DNA of 64,000 bases from Pseudomonas inefficax. GTDB taxonomy: Bacteria > Pseudomonadota > Gammaproteobacteria > Pseudomonadales > Pseudomonadaceae. The notes beneath the pieces were generated by a model, which saw only the letters and a list, made by a program, of their open reading frames with translations, made no database searches and was not told the origin of the DNA. The stretch covers positions 37,333-101,332 of the forward strand of contig NZ_OPYN01000046.1 of the NCBI RefSeq assembly GCF_900277125.1, in the 5' to 3' direction. Below are positions 1 to 7,209 of the stretch, one piece after another. A program made the position numbers and the translations under genes. Numbering within the stretch: position 1 is the stretch's first letter; each line of letters begins with the position of its first letter.

Positions 1-456
1 CAAGTCGGCAAATCCCGCGCCGAAAGGGCCTCCGTGGTAGTCCCGGCAGTGGTTGAGGATAGCTTCGCGCTCCTCGGGTGAAAGGAGAAACATCGGATCT
101 CGGTCGGTATAATCATGCATGTTGGACAAGTGGATAAAAGCACACCCGAATTTGTAAACGGATTGTGTCCAGGCTTGGAGCTGTTGCGCCAGAACAACCA
201 TTTCTTGATCTGTTACCCGGCCGCGTCCACTGGATTGCCGCCAGAGCTCGCCATTAACAGATGCGGTGATTAATTCTCCTCGCCGTATAGGGTCCTGAGC
301 CAACAGGTAGATGACTCGGACCATCGAATCCAGCTCTTGACGTAAAATTGCCATCATCTGACTAGGGATATTGGCTACCGACACGAGCTGCATGGCCCGC
401 TGATGATCATTGGAGCGCCTAAGAATCTGCCGGGTGAAAACAGCGACTTCCTCCAT
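1..456 (-). CDS. Hypothetical protein, 3' end outside window
   Basis: An open frame of 152 codons runs off the left edge. It starts with ATG at 456, preceded by GGAGGAG about 7 bases upstream. The protein is soluble and helical, beginning MEEVAVFTRQILRRSNDHQR, with no signal peptide or membrane segment. A conserved-looking HLSNMHDYTDRDP stretch lies near the cut end. It is the last visible gene of a minus-strand run (GNAT remnant, 92 aa, 87 aa, this gene) with gaps of about 10-70 bases, so co-transcription is likely. I do not recognise a family. Confidence 0.6.
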   Translation of the reverse strand, partial: MEEVAVFTRQILRRSNDHQRAMQLVSVANIPSQMMAILRQELDSMVRVIYLLAQDPIRRGELITASVNGELWRQSSGRGRVTDQEMVVLAQQLQAWTQSVYKFGCAFIHLSNMHDYTDRDPMFLLSPEEREAILNHCRDYHGGPFGAGFADL

Positions 457-528
457 TTGGATGCTCCTCCACTTATCCTATCTTCGGGTGACTGTTTAGC
501 TCTGTGGACTATAACCTTTCGGCAATCG

Positions 529-792
529 TCAATCTGCCTGGTTGTGCAAGCGCTCCAAGGCATCGTTCAAAGCCCGAAGTACAATAGTGGCCATAAGTTT
601 GAAATCAGCAGCGTCGATTAACTCTGCGTCACGTAGAGCATCAATGTAGCCCATTGCCTTCTGGTAGTGCTCACGTACGTCCTTTTTAGAGGCTCCTCCC
701 ATAATTTGCGTCTGTAACACGAACCACGCAGCTTGGACCCGTTCATTCGGCAACAGAGATTGCCCGCGTAATTCCTGATGTGTGTTGGCCAT
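529..792 (-). CDS. Hypothetical 87-residue helical protein
   Basis: The start MANTHQELRG at 792 is preferred over an in-frame extension to 897, because the extension overlaps the upstream gene. The product is all-helical, with a central ASKKDVREHYQKAMGYIDAL and a C-terminal LMATIVLRALNDALERL. It shows no signal, membrane or catalytic motif. The gene sits 20 bases after the 92-residue gene and about 70 bases before the gene at the window edge, so it is probably one transcription unit. The function is unknown. Confidence 0.55.
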   Translation of the reverse strand: MANTHQELRGQSLLPNERVQAAWFVLQTQIMGGASKKDVREHYQKAMGYIDALRDAELIDAADFKLMATIVLRALNDALERLHNQAD

Positions 793-812
793 CGCTTTTC
801 CTCGAACGGTTC

Positions 813-1091
813 TCAGTTGTTGTCCTGGTCTACCACTACACCATCTACGGTCAGTGTCAAGAATACAGGCCAACTGGAACTGTTCTTGATATCCCAAACA
901 TAAAAGTGACTGCCAGGAACACCCATGATCTGCGAATTATCCTCAACCTGAGGTAGCGCTTGCTCGTCCGGTGCGATTACCTCGAAGGCGTATCGAGGCC
1001 GGCCAGAGTCCAGGTCGTAAGGACCTGCCTGCCGACGATATCGAGAACCAGGAGCTAGGGTGATTTTGTGCTCTTTCTTTTCACTGCTCAT
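813..1091 (-). CDS. Hypothetical 92-residue beta-rich protein
   Basis: The start MSSEKKEHKI at 1091 is chosen over an ATG at 1109, which would overlap the end of the upstream GNAT frame. The N-terminus is basic and charged; the rest looks like beta strands (HFYVWDIKNSSSWPVFLTLT, VDGVVVDQDNN). It has no signal peptide. It lies 11 bases downstream of the broken acetyltransferase and 20 bases upstream of the 87-residue gene. No family is recognised; a small accessory or immunity-like partner is only speculation. Confidence 0.55.
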   Translation of the reverse strand: MSSEKKEHKITLAPGSRYRRQAGPYDLDSGRPRYAFEVIAPDEQALPQVEDNSQIMGVPGSHFYVWDIKNSSSWPVFLTLTVDGVVVDQDNN

Positions 1092-1102
1092 GGGATTGTC
1101 CT

Positions 1103-1578
1103 TCAACATTCTACGAGTTTGGTAAATGCCAAAGCAGGTTCACCAGAGACGCTATCCATAGTCGGGACAGGGGCATCAGACAGCAATCGTGTTGCAACCC
1201 CAATGGAAGCCAAGTTGGACGTGCCTATCACCGCCTCCACGTAGAACCTTTTGACTCCGTGCCGGGCCAGGCCATTGCTGAGCTCGTTTAGTCCTGCTCC
1301 AGTATCTCTATTGCCCAGCCCCTGCCTCGGTACGCCTCTGGAACGGCATAGCCAACCTGAAAACATCCAATACCGTCGATCTTGTCCATGCTCACGAACA
1401 TTGCCATTGCTTTCACCCGGCCATGCTCTAACCGAGCATAGGTGTACCGAACACGTCCGTTTCTTTCATCCAGCACCAACCGAACCGAAGGATATTTTTC
1501 GGTAGGATGGGTGGGCATGCCCTTACGAATCTCAGCTTGAAGGCTCAAGAGTGCTTGAAGTGGATCAGTCAATGCCAT
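1103..1578 (-). pseudogene. GNAT-family N-acetyltransferase, frameshifted
   Basis: Codons from 1578 encode a GNAT-like start (MALTDPLQALLSLQAEIRKG) and the acetyl-CoA-binding loop with its first helix (VPEAYRGRGWAIEILEQ), then reach a stop near 1285. A second minus frame ending at 1103 continues the fold (LNELSNGLARHGVKRFYVEA, then GTSNLASIGVATRLL, the usual N-x-x-S-x-x-x-x region). One missing base near 1288-1292 would rejoin the frames. This is therefore either a decayed acetyltransferase of about 157 residues or a sequencing error. It heads the minus-strand operon that runs to the window edge. Confidence 0.6.
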
Positions 1579-1873
1579 GCGTCATACTCCCGCTTCCAGA
1601 GCCTTAATGAGGCAGCATCTAAAACCTCGGCCCTGTGGCTGGGCTTTTCTTCGCGATTACGCTCATGAATGCGCCTCCTGTCATTTTCGCGGACGCGAAA
1701 TTGGGCGTCCTTCCGGTGCCGCTGCTGCCCAGCTCGATGGCTGGGCTTGGCGTGTACCTAGTCCGTTTACCTGAAATTGGCCGTCGAGCCGATCAATGGT
1801 CAGACTTTCGGAGGGAGGCGCACGAAGCTCACTTACATTTGTGTCCGGCGCACTCCGTTCCTCAGCCTTCCAT
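1579..1873. other. Intergenic gap without recognisable gene
   Basis: The stretch lies between two minus-strand genes. It holds a GGCC/GGCT-rich hairpin followed by TTTTC near 1630-1650, which could end plus-strand transcription, and a TTTCGCGGACGCGAAA palindrome near 1684-1700. Short open frames here have no convincing start or family. Confidence 0.35.
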
Positions 1874-2584
1874 TTAGGCCTTCATGCGAATGTAAATGTG
1901 GAGAACCTCGCCAGAGGGCACCTCTTTCACTTCGATGTAGGGCACGTCGCGCACCAGCGTGCTCAATTTGGCAAAGCCATAGTTTCGTGGATCAAACGAG
2001 GTGTGGTTTTTTTGGATGTAGCTACCCACTGCCGACAGCGGCGCGAAACCGTTCTCGCGCGCTTTGGCCTCGATAGCTTGGGTCAGAATTTCCTTGAGGT
2101 CAGGCAGGTCTTCGATGGCCACTGGCGCCGCATTCTGGGCTGGCTTTTTGAGCACTTCGAAGAACACGAACTTTTCGCAGGCGGCTCTGAAAGCTTCAGG
2201 AGCCTTACGTTCGCCAAGGCCGTACACATGTTTGCCGGCCTCTCGCAAACGGGTGGCAAGACGCGTGAAGTCGCTGTCGCTGGAAACAATGCAGAACCCA
2301 TCCACGTTTCCGGCATACAGCAAATCCATGGCATCAATGATGAATGCCGAATCTGTCGAATTCTTGCCCTGGGTGTAAGCGAACTGTTGAATAGGCTGTA
2401 TCGCATGTTTGTGCAGGTGGTTTTTCCAACCCGACAGGTTGGAGGTGGTCCAGTCGCCATACGCACGCTTGACCGTAGCAGTCCCTAGGGTTGCTACCTC
2501 CTGCAAAAGCTCCTGGACCACGGACGAACTGGCGTTGTCAGCGTCGATAAGCACAGCCAAGCGAAGACTTTCAGACAGGCTCAT
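1874..2584 (-). CDS. NYN-domain nuclease with C-terminal LOTUS/OST-HTH domain
   Basis: The 236-residue protein has an N-terminal NYN (PIN-like, LabA/DUF88) RNase fold. It shows LIDADN (D14, D16), the TDSAFIIDAMDLL block and the SSDSDF motif, which together supply the acidic metal-binding cluster. Residues about 165-230 look like an OST-HTH/LOTUS domain (ILTQAIEAKARENGFAPLSA, then SYIQKN and NYGFAKLSTLV). Proteins of this architecture are predicted metal-dependent RNases, with the LOTUS part binding RNA. The start MSLSESLRLAV fits the family. A second, interrupted paralogue lies at 7210-8064 in the same orientation. Confidence 0.85.
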   Translation of the reverse strand: MSLSESLRLAVLIDADNASSSVVQELLQEVATLGTATVKRAYGDWTTSNLSGWKNHLHKHAIQPIQQFAYTQGKNSTDSAFIIDAMDLLYAGNVDGFCIVSSDSDFTRLATRLREAGKHVYGLGERKAPEAFRAACEKFVFFEVLKKPAQNAAPVAIEDLPDLKEILTQAIEAKARENGFAPLSAVGSYIQKNHTSFDPRNYGFAKLSTLVRDVPYIEVKEVPSGEVLHIYIRMKA

Positions 2585-2827
2585 GGAAAGAGGTCCTTTT
2601 CAATTAGTCAAGCAGTTAGCCCGCATTGCTGCTGCGAGCGTTACCGCACATGGCTGGACGGGCGTGTCCTGTATGCGCGTTTGAGCATTTTACCTCCTGG
2701 ATCCTGACAACCCTGGATTGTGCCTCTCCTAAGGCATAGGCCTCACGTTCGACGGCAGGGATTGGGTGTGCATGGGGCAATTCCAGTGTAAAGATGAATC
2801 CAGATCCGATAAACACTACTGATGTCG

Positions 2828-3096
2828 CTATGCCAGTGCAACCTCGAATGCATGTCGTACCGTCACTTGGTCAACGGCCAAATAAGGCTTGTTGTGATCA
2901 AGACAGGAATGTCCAAGAATAGTCTGCACCGTCTCAACAGCTCCTGTTGCTGCCAGTACTTTGGCAGACAGGGAGGCCTGCCGCGGTGCGAAGACCCCAG
3001 CTTGATACCTGCCTGTCGGTAAAGCCTGCTAATGGTCTGCTGCAGCGAATCACAAGGTCGATGCAATGGGGTAAGGTTTGAGTAGTGCGTACTCAC
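2828..3096 (-). pseudogene. Tyrosine recombinase, C-terminal remnant
   Basis: Read on the minus strand, about 3054 to 2975 encodes SLQQTISRLYRQAGIKLGSS followed by HRGR. After a one-base shift near 2972-2982, the frame ending at 2828 gives SLSAKVLAATGAVETVQTIL, GHSCLDHNKPYLAVDQ and a final VRHAFEVALA. These are the H-x-x-R box, the GHS box and the tyrosine box (KPYL) of phage-integrase-fold recombinases. The 5' part is absent here, but a matching N-terminal fragment lies at 4981-5116 in the same orientation. The gene is broken by a frameshift and by an intervening cassette. Confidence 0.7.
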
Positions 3097-3358
3097 TACA
3101 CATGGAAAAATCTAGTTGTTCGAGACGCTCTTCGAATCAGCGATCGGTTGTAGGTCTTAATGTGGGCGGGGACTCAATAGACGGTCTTGAGAAAGAGTGC
3201 CGCGATAGCCCGAATTGGTTAGCTACAGGATAGGATTTAGGATCGAGTGCTAGTCGATGCTATTTTCGATCCTACGCTTCGATATGTGCTGGCATGATTT
3301 CTCATGGCATCAGCACATTCGAAGGAGGAAATCTATTTCTAGGATTTCTTTACATTGG

Positions 3359-4348
3359 TTAGGCTGTGAAGATTTCAACTGCTTTGCCGGTGGCAGAGTA
3401 GTCAGCAAACTTTTTAAGTCGACGATAAAATGCCAAAAGGATTTTAACTCCAGCTAGTTCGTCGTTCTGGGATAGTTCGAAGATATGATCTCGATAGTCA
3501 ATCAAACCAAACTTCTCGCAAAGGTCATCCATGATGGCCTTGACCCTGTCCTTTTCATCCTGTGAAAGATCAGGTATCTCATCCTCTGACCTCGTCAACC
3601 AGTTTCGCACTCTGAGATACTCTCTGGCTTCATAGTAAGAGTTAGCGGCAGGGCTTTCCGGAAGGTTTATCTCTACAATCAAGGTTTTGATCAGGTCTGC
3701 CACATCATCGCGAAGAGAGAACTCGATGAAGCCTGGGGATGCGTATTGCATCTTTGTGACTTTCATAAGCTCATCAGCATTAATGTTGTCGCTGAGATCC
3801 CTAAAGAACCCTAATGAACTGCCGCCTCCGCGCCACGGATAGTGCTGAAATATTTGCTTCAGTGCTAACGTGCTTGTATCGCGCAGAAGCGCATGACCAA
3901 ATGCGTAGCAGTCTCGTATGAGGTCTGAGAACAAACTCAAGTCAGCGACATCCCAACGACCATCAATTTCAATTTTTCTGCGCGTAACAGCAGCAGAGCG
4001 AGGCGCTGGTGTTGGGTTGAACAACCGAGGGGCAGGAAGCATTTCCTCAGTTAGCTCGATTTCAAGCTTGCCTAGGGTGACTTCTTCTTTTTCATCACCC
4101 CAAGTGGATGCTACATATTTCTGCTTATAGCACCCATGAAGAATAACATAGCGCAAGTCAACTTTTTGGTTCATGAAGCTGCGCAGTTGCTTGGAGCGAG
4201 GGCGAATAAAGTAAAAGCTATAAGGTGTCCCGTCTTCCGGGTCATCATAGTTAATGCCCAAAAATACTCCGCCCTGTTCGTTCTTTGCGAGAACTACGAG
4301 CGGCATGCCATAGTTCAAGAGAACCTGAGTTACGGTGATTTTCATCAT
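3359..4348 (-). CDS. Uncharacterised 329-residue protein of a two-gene cassette
   Basis: The product begins MMKITVTQVLLNYGMPLVVL and looks soluble. A beta-rich N-terminal part (about 1-110, including GVFLGINYDDPEDGTPYSFY) is followed by a proline-rich linker near 110-125 and a helical C-terminal half (about 130-329) rich in charged residues. I see no nuclease or ATPase motif. Its ATG overlaps the stop of the 141-residue gene by four bases, a typical coupled pair. Codon use and GC are lower than in the core genes. The pair lies inside a split recombinase gene, so horizontal acquisition is likely. A defence or toxin role is possible but not shown. Confidence 0.75.
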   Translation of the reverse strand: MMKITVTQVLLNYGMPLVVLAKNEQGGVFLGINYDDPEDGTPYSFYFIRPRSKQLRSFMNQKVDLRYVILHGCYKQKYVASTWGDEKEEVTLGKLEIELTEEMLPAPRLFNPTPAPRSAAVTRRKIEIDGRWDVADLSLFSDLIRDCYAFGHALLRDTSTLALKQIFQHYPWRGGGSSLGFFRDLSDNINADELMKVTKMQYASPGFIEFSLRDDVADLIKTLIVEINLPESPAANSYYEAREYLRVRNWLTRSEDEIPDLSQDEKDRVKAIMDDLCEKFGLIDYRDHIFELSQNDELAGVKILLAFYRRLKKFADYSATGKAVEIFTA

Positions 4349-4770
4349 AGCGCCCTTACTTCGCCAGCGAGGACTTTATGATCGAAGCCAAAATAAGGCC
4401 AGAAATGACAATGGGTAGGCTTATCCAGGTGCCAAGCTCCGGCTTTTTCGTCATAGCGAACCGCGACAGCATGAGTAAAGTTCTTTTTGCGCATGACTGG
4501 TGACTTCACGGCTGCGACGGCTTGTTCAAAAGTCGGAACCAGCGAAATAGACGCGCCACCGCAAGGGTCGCGGAATTTTCTGGTCGGGTCTTTTAGGAGT
4601 TCTGATTTAAAGTCAGCATCGCTAAAAGCCTGGGACTGTAGCAGTCGCCAAAGGGTATCGGTCTGCGGCTTCACAACATCTGCAGGTGGGCAGCTTCCAG
4701 GCAATGTCTCGTGATAAGCCGATGCGATGGTCTTAACCGAAACCTTCACTTCCATGTTCACCATATTCAT
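4345..4770 (-). CDS. Uncharacterised 141-residue first gene of the cassette
   Basis: The first of three possible ATG codons (4770, 4764, 4755) is used here; none has a strong ribosome site. The protein has an N-terminal beta/helical part and a C-terminal block with HAVAVRYDEKAGAWHLDKPT followed by HCHFWPYFGFD, a cluster of His and aromatic residues that could bind metal or nucleic acid. No family is recognised. It is translationally coupled to the 329-residue gene (ATGA overlap) and sits behind a good sigma70-like promoter and a palindrome at 4793-4809, so the two products probably act together. Confidence 0.7.
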   Translation of the reverse strand: MNMVNMEVKVSVKTIASAYHETLPGSCPPADVVKPQTDTLWRLLQSQAFSDADFKSELLKDPTRKFRDPCGGASISLVPTFEQAVAAVKSPVMRKKNFTHAVAVRYDEKAGAWHLDKPTHCHFWPYFGFDHKVLAGEVRAL

Positions 4771-4792
4771 GCTCTATCAATCTTGTATTCGA

Positions 4793-4850
4793 GATAGCAA
4801 TTAGCTATCAAACTGATTCAATTATATTCATACAAAAGATCTCATGTCGC
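4793..4850 (-). promoter_or_regulatory. Promoter with operator-like palindrome for the two-gene cassette
   Basis: On the minus strand a perfect TATAAT lies at 4826-4821, with GCGACA at 4850-4845 (18-base spacer; four of six match the -35 consensus). Just downstream, GATAGC-5-GCTATC forms a perfect inverted repeat at 4793-4809, between the -10 box and the first ATG at 4770. This is where a repressor would block transcription. The regulator is not identified; self-regulation by the 141-residue product is possible. Confidence 0.5.
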
Positions 4851-5116
4851 CTGGTTAAACAACCAGTCGATGATCGGTACCGATGGTGTTTAGCCATCTT
4901 CTCAACCAGTGAGGCGCATAGATGATCGCAGGCCAGATGTGCGTGGCCTCTAAGCATGAGCTCGATTGTCCACCTCTGGGCGCAGGAAAATCGCTGAGCG
5001 AACCATAAAAGCAACACGTCGCGTTCTGGTAGGCGCCCAGTCACGGATGTTATGCGGATCAGGTGCTTGTACTGTTCTGGGCGAAGGGACAGTGCTCGGC
5101 GGCTGGGTGCAGTCAC
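4808..5116 (-). pseudogene. Tyrosine recombinase, N-terminal remnant
   Basis: A GTG at 5116 opens a frame reading TAPSRRALSLRPEQYKHLIR then VTGRLPERDVLLLWFA. This resembles the N-terminus of small tyrosine recombinases, where RD-LLLWFAH..G leads into the box I region. After about 4981 the similarity stops and the rest of the 102-codon frame looks random. The missing middle and the C-terminus at 2828-3060 lie on the same strand, so the two pieces look like one gene split by, or partly replaced with, the 3359-4770 cassette. Confidence 0.5.
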
Positions 5117-5750
5117 GGGGTTCTCTGTCGGGATTGGTGACGAATCGCTAACGATCCTGAGAGAGTTGGTAGCCCGCCTTCTGAACAGCGTACAGGCCCG
5201 AACGCTGTGGTGTTAACGGAAAACAGAACGGTATCGATCTATTGTCAGCGCTCAGTCACAGCCCCCCTTTATCTGGGGTTACACCGATCCGGCCGTTACA
5301 CTCTAGCCACGAGCATACAAGCTAGCGTGTAACCATGCTTTTGCCCTTTAAAATCAATAGGTTGGTAGGATTGTTACACGGATTACACTTGTTACACTGC
5401 TAGATTGAGATTGGCAACCTAATAACCCCATGCCCCTATTTGTTCGTGCCTTCAGCGGTAGAGGTGATCTCCATCCCCGCTTTCTGTTACCAGTCGGGGA
5501 CCCTGGGAGTTTGGGCAGCATACGGGGCTGGGAACCCGCGGATCTTCGTTAGCGGCTGACCGTACAGCTTAGTGAACTGGTTAACTAGGTGAACTGGTGA
5601 TGAATGGTGCGCCTTCATTGACACCCGCCATTTCGCTGATCTCCGTCAGAGTTAGGCCCTCTCGTACCTACCCAATTGCATACCTTCGGTTATGCTCAGC
5701 CTTCCAGCGGCGCGAGCATGAAGCGAGTGCCTTACACAAAAGGTTGATGG
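5117..5750. other. 634-base gap with GTTACAC repeats and a possible HTH gene remnant
   Basis: No complete gene is seen. GTTACAC occurs at 5278, 5295, 5373 and 5391, ATTACAC at 5382, and the inverse GTGTAAC at 5327. The spacing of 17-18 bases places neighbours close to two helical turns apart. A GTGAACTGGT direct repeat lies at 5572 and 5589. On the minus strand about 5700-5581, the codons EHNRRYAIG, a TAG at 5670-5668, then VREGLTLTEISEMAGVNEGA look like the end of a helix-turn-helix protein that has decayed. Confidence 0.4.
5278..5397. repeat. Iteron-like GTTACAC cluster
   Basis: There are four exact GTTACAC copies, one ATTACAC and one inverted copy in 120 bases, next to the start of the recombinase remnant. 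Possible roles are arm-type recombinase sites, regulator operators or replication iterons. No replication gene is nearby, which makes the last less likely. Confidence 0.4.
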
Positions 5751-7076
5751 ATGAGTGACTCCTTAGCTGACCTAGACACCCTTGTGCTCAAGTGCCGAGC
5801 AGAGCGTTCAAGGGACTACATTTCTGAGTCGATCCAATGTTACAAGGCTGGCGCTTACAGGTCGGCCATTGTCAATGTGTGGATCGCTGTCGTGTTTGAC
5901 TTGGTCGACAAGATCAGGGATCTCGCGCTTGCAAATGACGCCACCGCCCAGCGCATCAACAATCGCTATGAAACCTACATCGACCAGATCAACGAGGGTA
6001 ACGATCAAGGGGTAAAAAATGCCCTCGATTTCGAACGTACCATCATCAGTACCTGCGGAACTGAGCTGGGTTTTTTTGACCACCAGCAAATGCGCGATCT
6101 CCAGCGTCTCCGTGAAGACCGACATCAATGTGCTCACCCGTCATTTCAGTCGGCAGGAATTCCTCATCGCCCAAATGCTGAGCTTGCAAGGCTCCACCTC
6201 CGTAACGCTGTAGAGCATGTGTTGTCTCAGCCTCCTATTCAGGGCCGCGCCGCTATTGCTGAGCTGCTTACTACCATCGCCTCTGAATATTTTCCAAGGG
6301 ATCACCACCAGGCATCAATTGCTCTGCTTCAAACCCCTTTAGCCAATCCGTCGGATGCCCTGGTTCGTGGTCTAGTCGACGCCCTCATTTTCGGATTTGC
6401 CAATAACGAGAGCCCTGTGTTTGCAAAGACCCAGGTTGGTGCTGTGCTGTCGGTGCTGCTCGATTCTCACCGAGCGGTTGCTGAGGCGCGAATTTCCCAG
6501 CAGCTAAGTGCTCTAGTTCGGCAGGTAGGAGACCTGGGCTTGCCATCAGTGGCGCGGTTAATAGCGACGGCACCTGAGATCACGGGACTTATTGACGAGG
6601 CTGCGCGCGTACGCTTGAACGAATTTCTCAGGGTAGGGCCTGAAGGTGATGTGTTGCCGGCCTTGGCCGTGGGGCGCCATCCCTCGTTTGCTAACGCAGC
6701 GTACCTACGAATCCAGGGTCTCAGTATCGACCGCCTCGCTACTGCAATACAGGAGCACGGTCTAGGAACTCTTGTTAAGCCCCAGGCATTGCAGTTGCTT
6801 TCTGAATCTCGCAACTGGCATGCGACAAACGAAATTATTGAGAAGCTGGTCATCCCGTTGTTTGACAGCCTAGGTCGTGATGATGTCGAACGGATTATCA
6901 GGATGCCTCGTGAAACCGGTGCTGACCTACCAGGTTCTAACATGTACAGCCGATTTGTCAGTCAGGTTGATCGCTCAGGTGTCATTCCTAGGTTGGAGCT
7001 CGATCGGCTGTTAATCGAGAACCATGGAGAATACATTGTGGAGAACCTCCAGCGTGCTCGTGAAGCTGCCGAGTAA
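5751..7076 (+). CDS. HEPN-like protein with Rx4H motif, 441 residues
   Basis: The first ~130 residues are helical. A YISESIQCYKAGAYRSAIVN helix and an FDLVDKIRDL segment are followed by R124-HQCA-H129, the Rx4H signature of HEPN RNases with a polar residue directly after the arginine. Residues about 165-441 are a long helical region without recognisable motif. HEPN proteins are commonly the toxic RNase of toxin-antitoxin, abortive-infection or CRISPR-linked systems. No classical MNT antitoxin gene is adjacent. The gene stands alone on the plus strand, convergent with the interrupted NYN gene. The ATG at 5751 has only a weak AAAGG-type site. Confidence 0.75.
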   Translation: MSDSLADLDTLVLKCRAERSRDYISESIQCYKAGAYRSAIVNVWIAVVFDLVDKIRDLALANDATAQRINNRYETYIDQINEGNDQGVKNALDFERTIISTCGTELGFFDHQQMRDLQRLREDRHQCAHPSFQSAGIPHRPNAELARLHLRNAVEHVLSQPPIQGRAAIAELLTTIASEYFPRDHHQASIALLQTPLANPSDALVRGLVDALIFGFANNESPVFAKTQVGAVLSVLLDSHRAVAEARISQQLSALVRQVGDLGLPSVARLIATAPEITGLIDEAARVRLNEFLRVGPEGDVLPALAVGRHPSFANAAYLRIQGLSIDRLATAIQEHGLGTLVKPQALQLLSESRNWHATNEIIEKLVIPLFDSLGRDDVERIIRMPRETGADLPGSNMYSRFVSQVDRSGVIPRLELDRLLIENHGEYIVENLQRAREAAE

Positions 7077-7096
7077 GTCACAGCAGGGCAGATTCT

Positions 7097-7120
7097 CGTT
7101 TAGGGATACGTTTAGGGATA
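7097..7120. repeat. 12-bp tandem duplication
   Basis: CGTTTAGGGATA is present twice in a row between the convergent HEPN and NYN genes. It is short and may be replication slippage. Confidence 0.5.
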
Positions 7121-7209
7121 CATTTCGTGAGGTGTGATGGAAAATCCTAGTAATTACTAGGCGTAACCTACTTCGTTTGGTTCCTGTCTCCCGCAGCCGA
7201 AGCACGGAT

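Noticed and set aside
5278..5397. Plasmid-type replication origin
   Set aside because: There is no replication initiator gene or AT-rich DnaA-box region nearby; recombinase arm sites or operators fit better.
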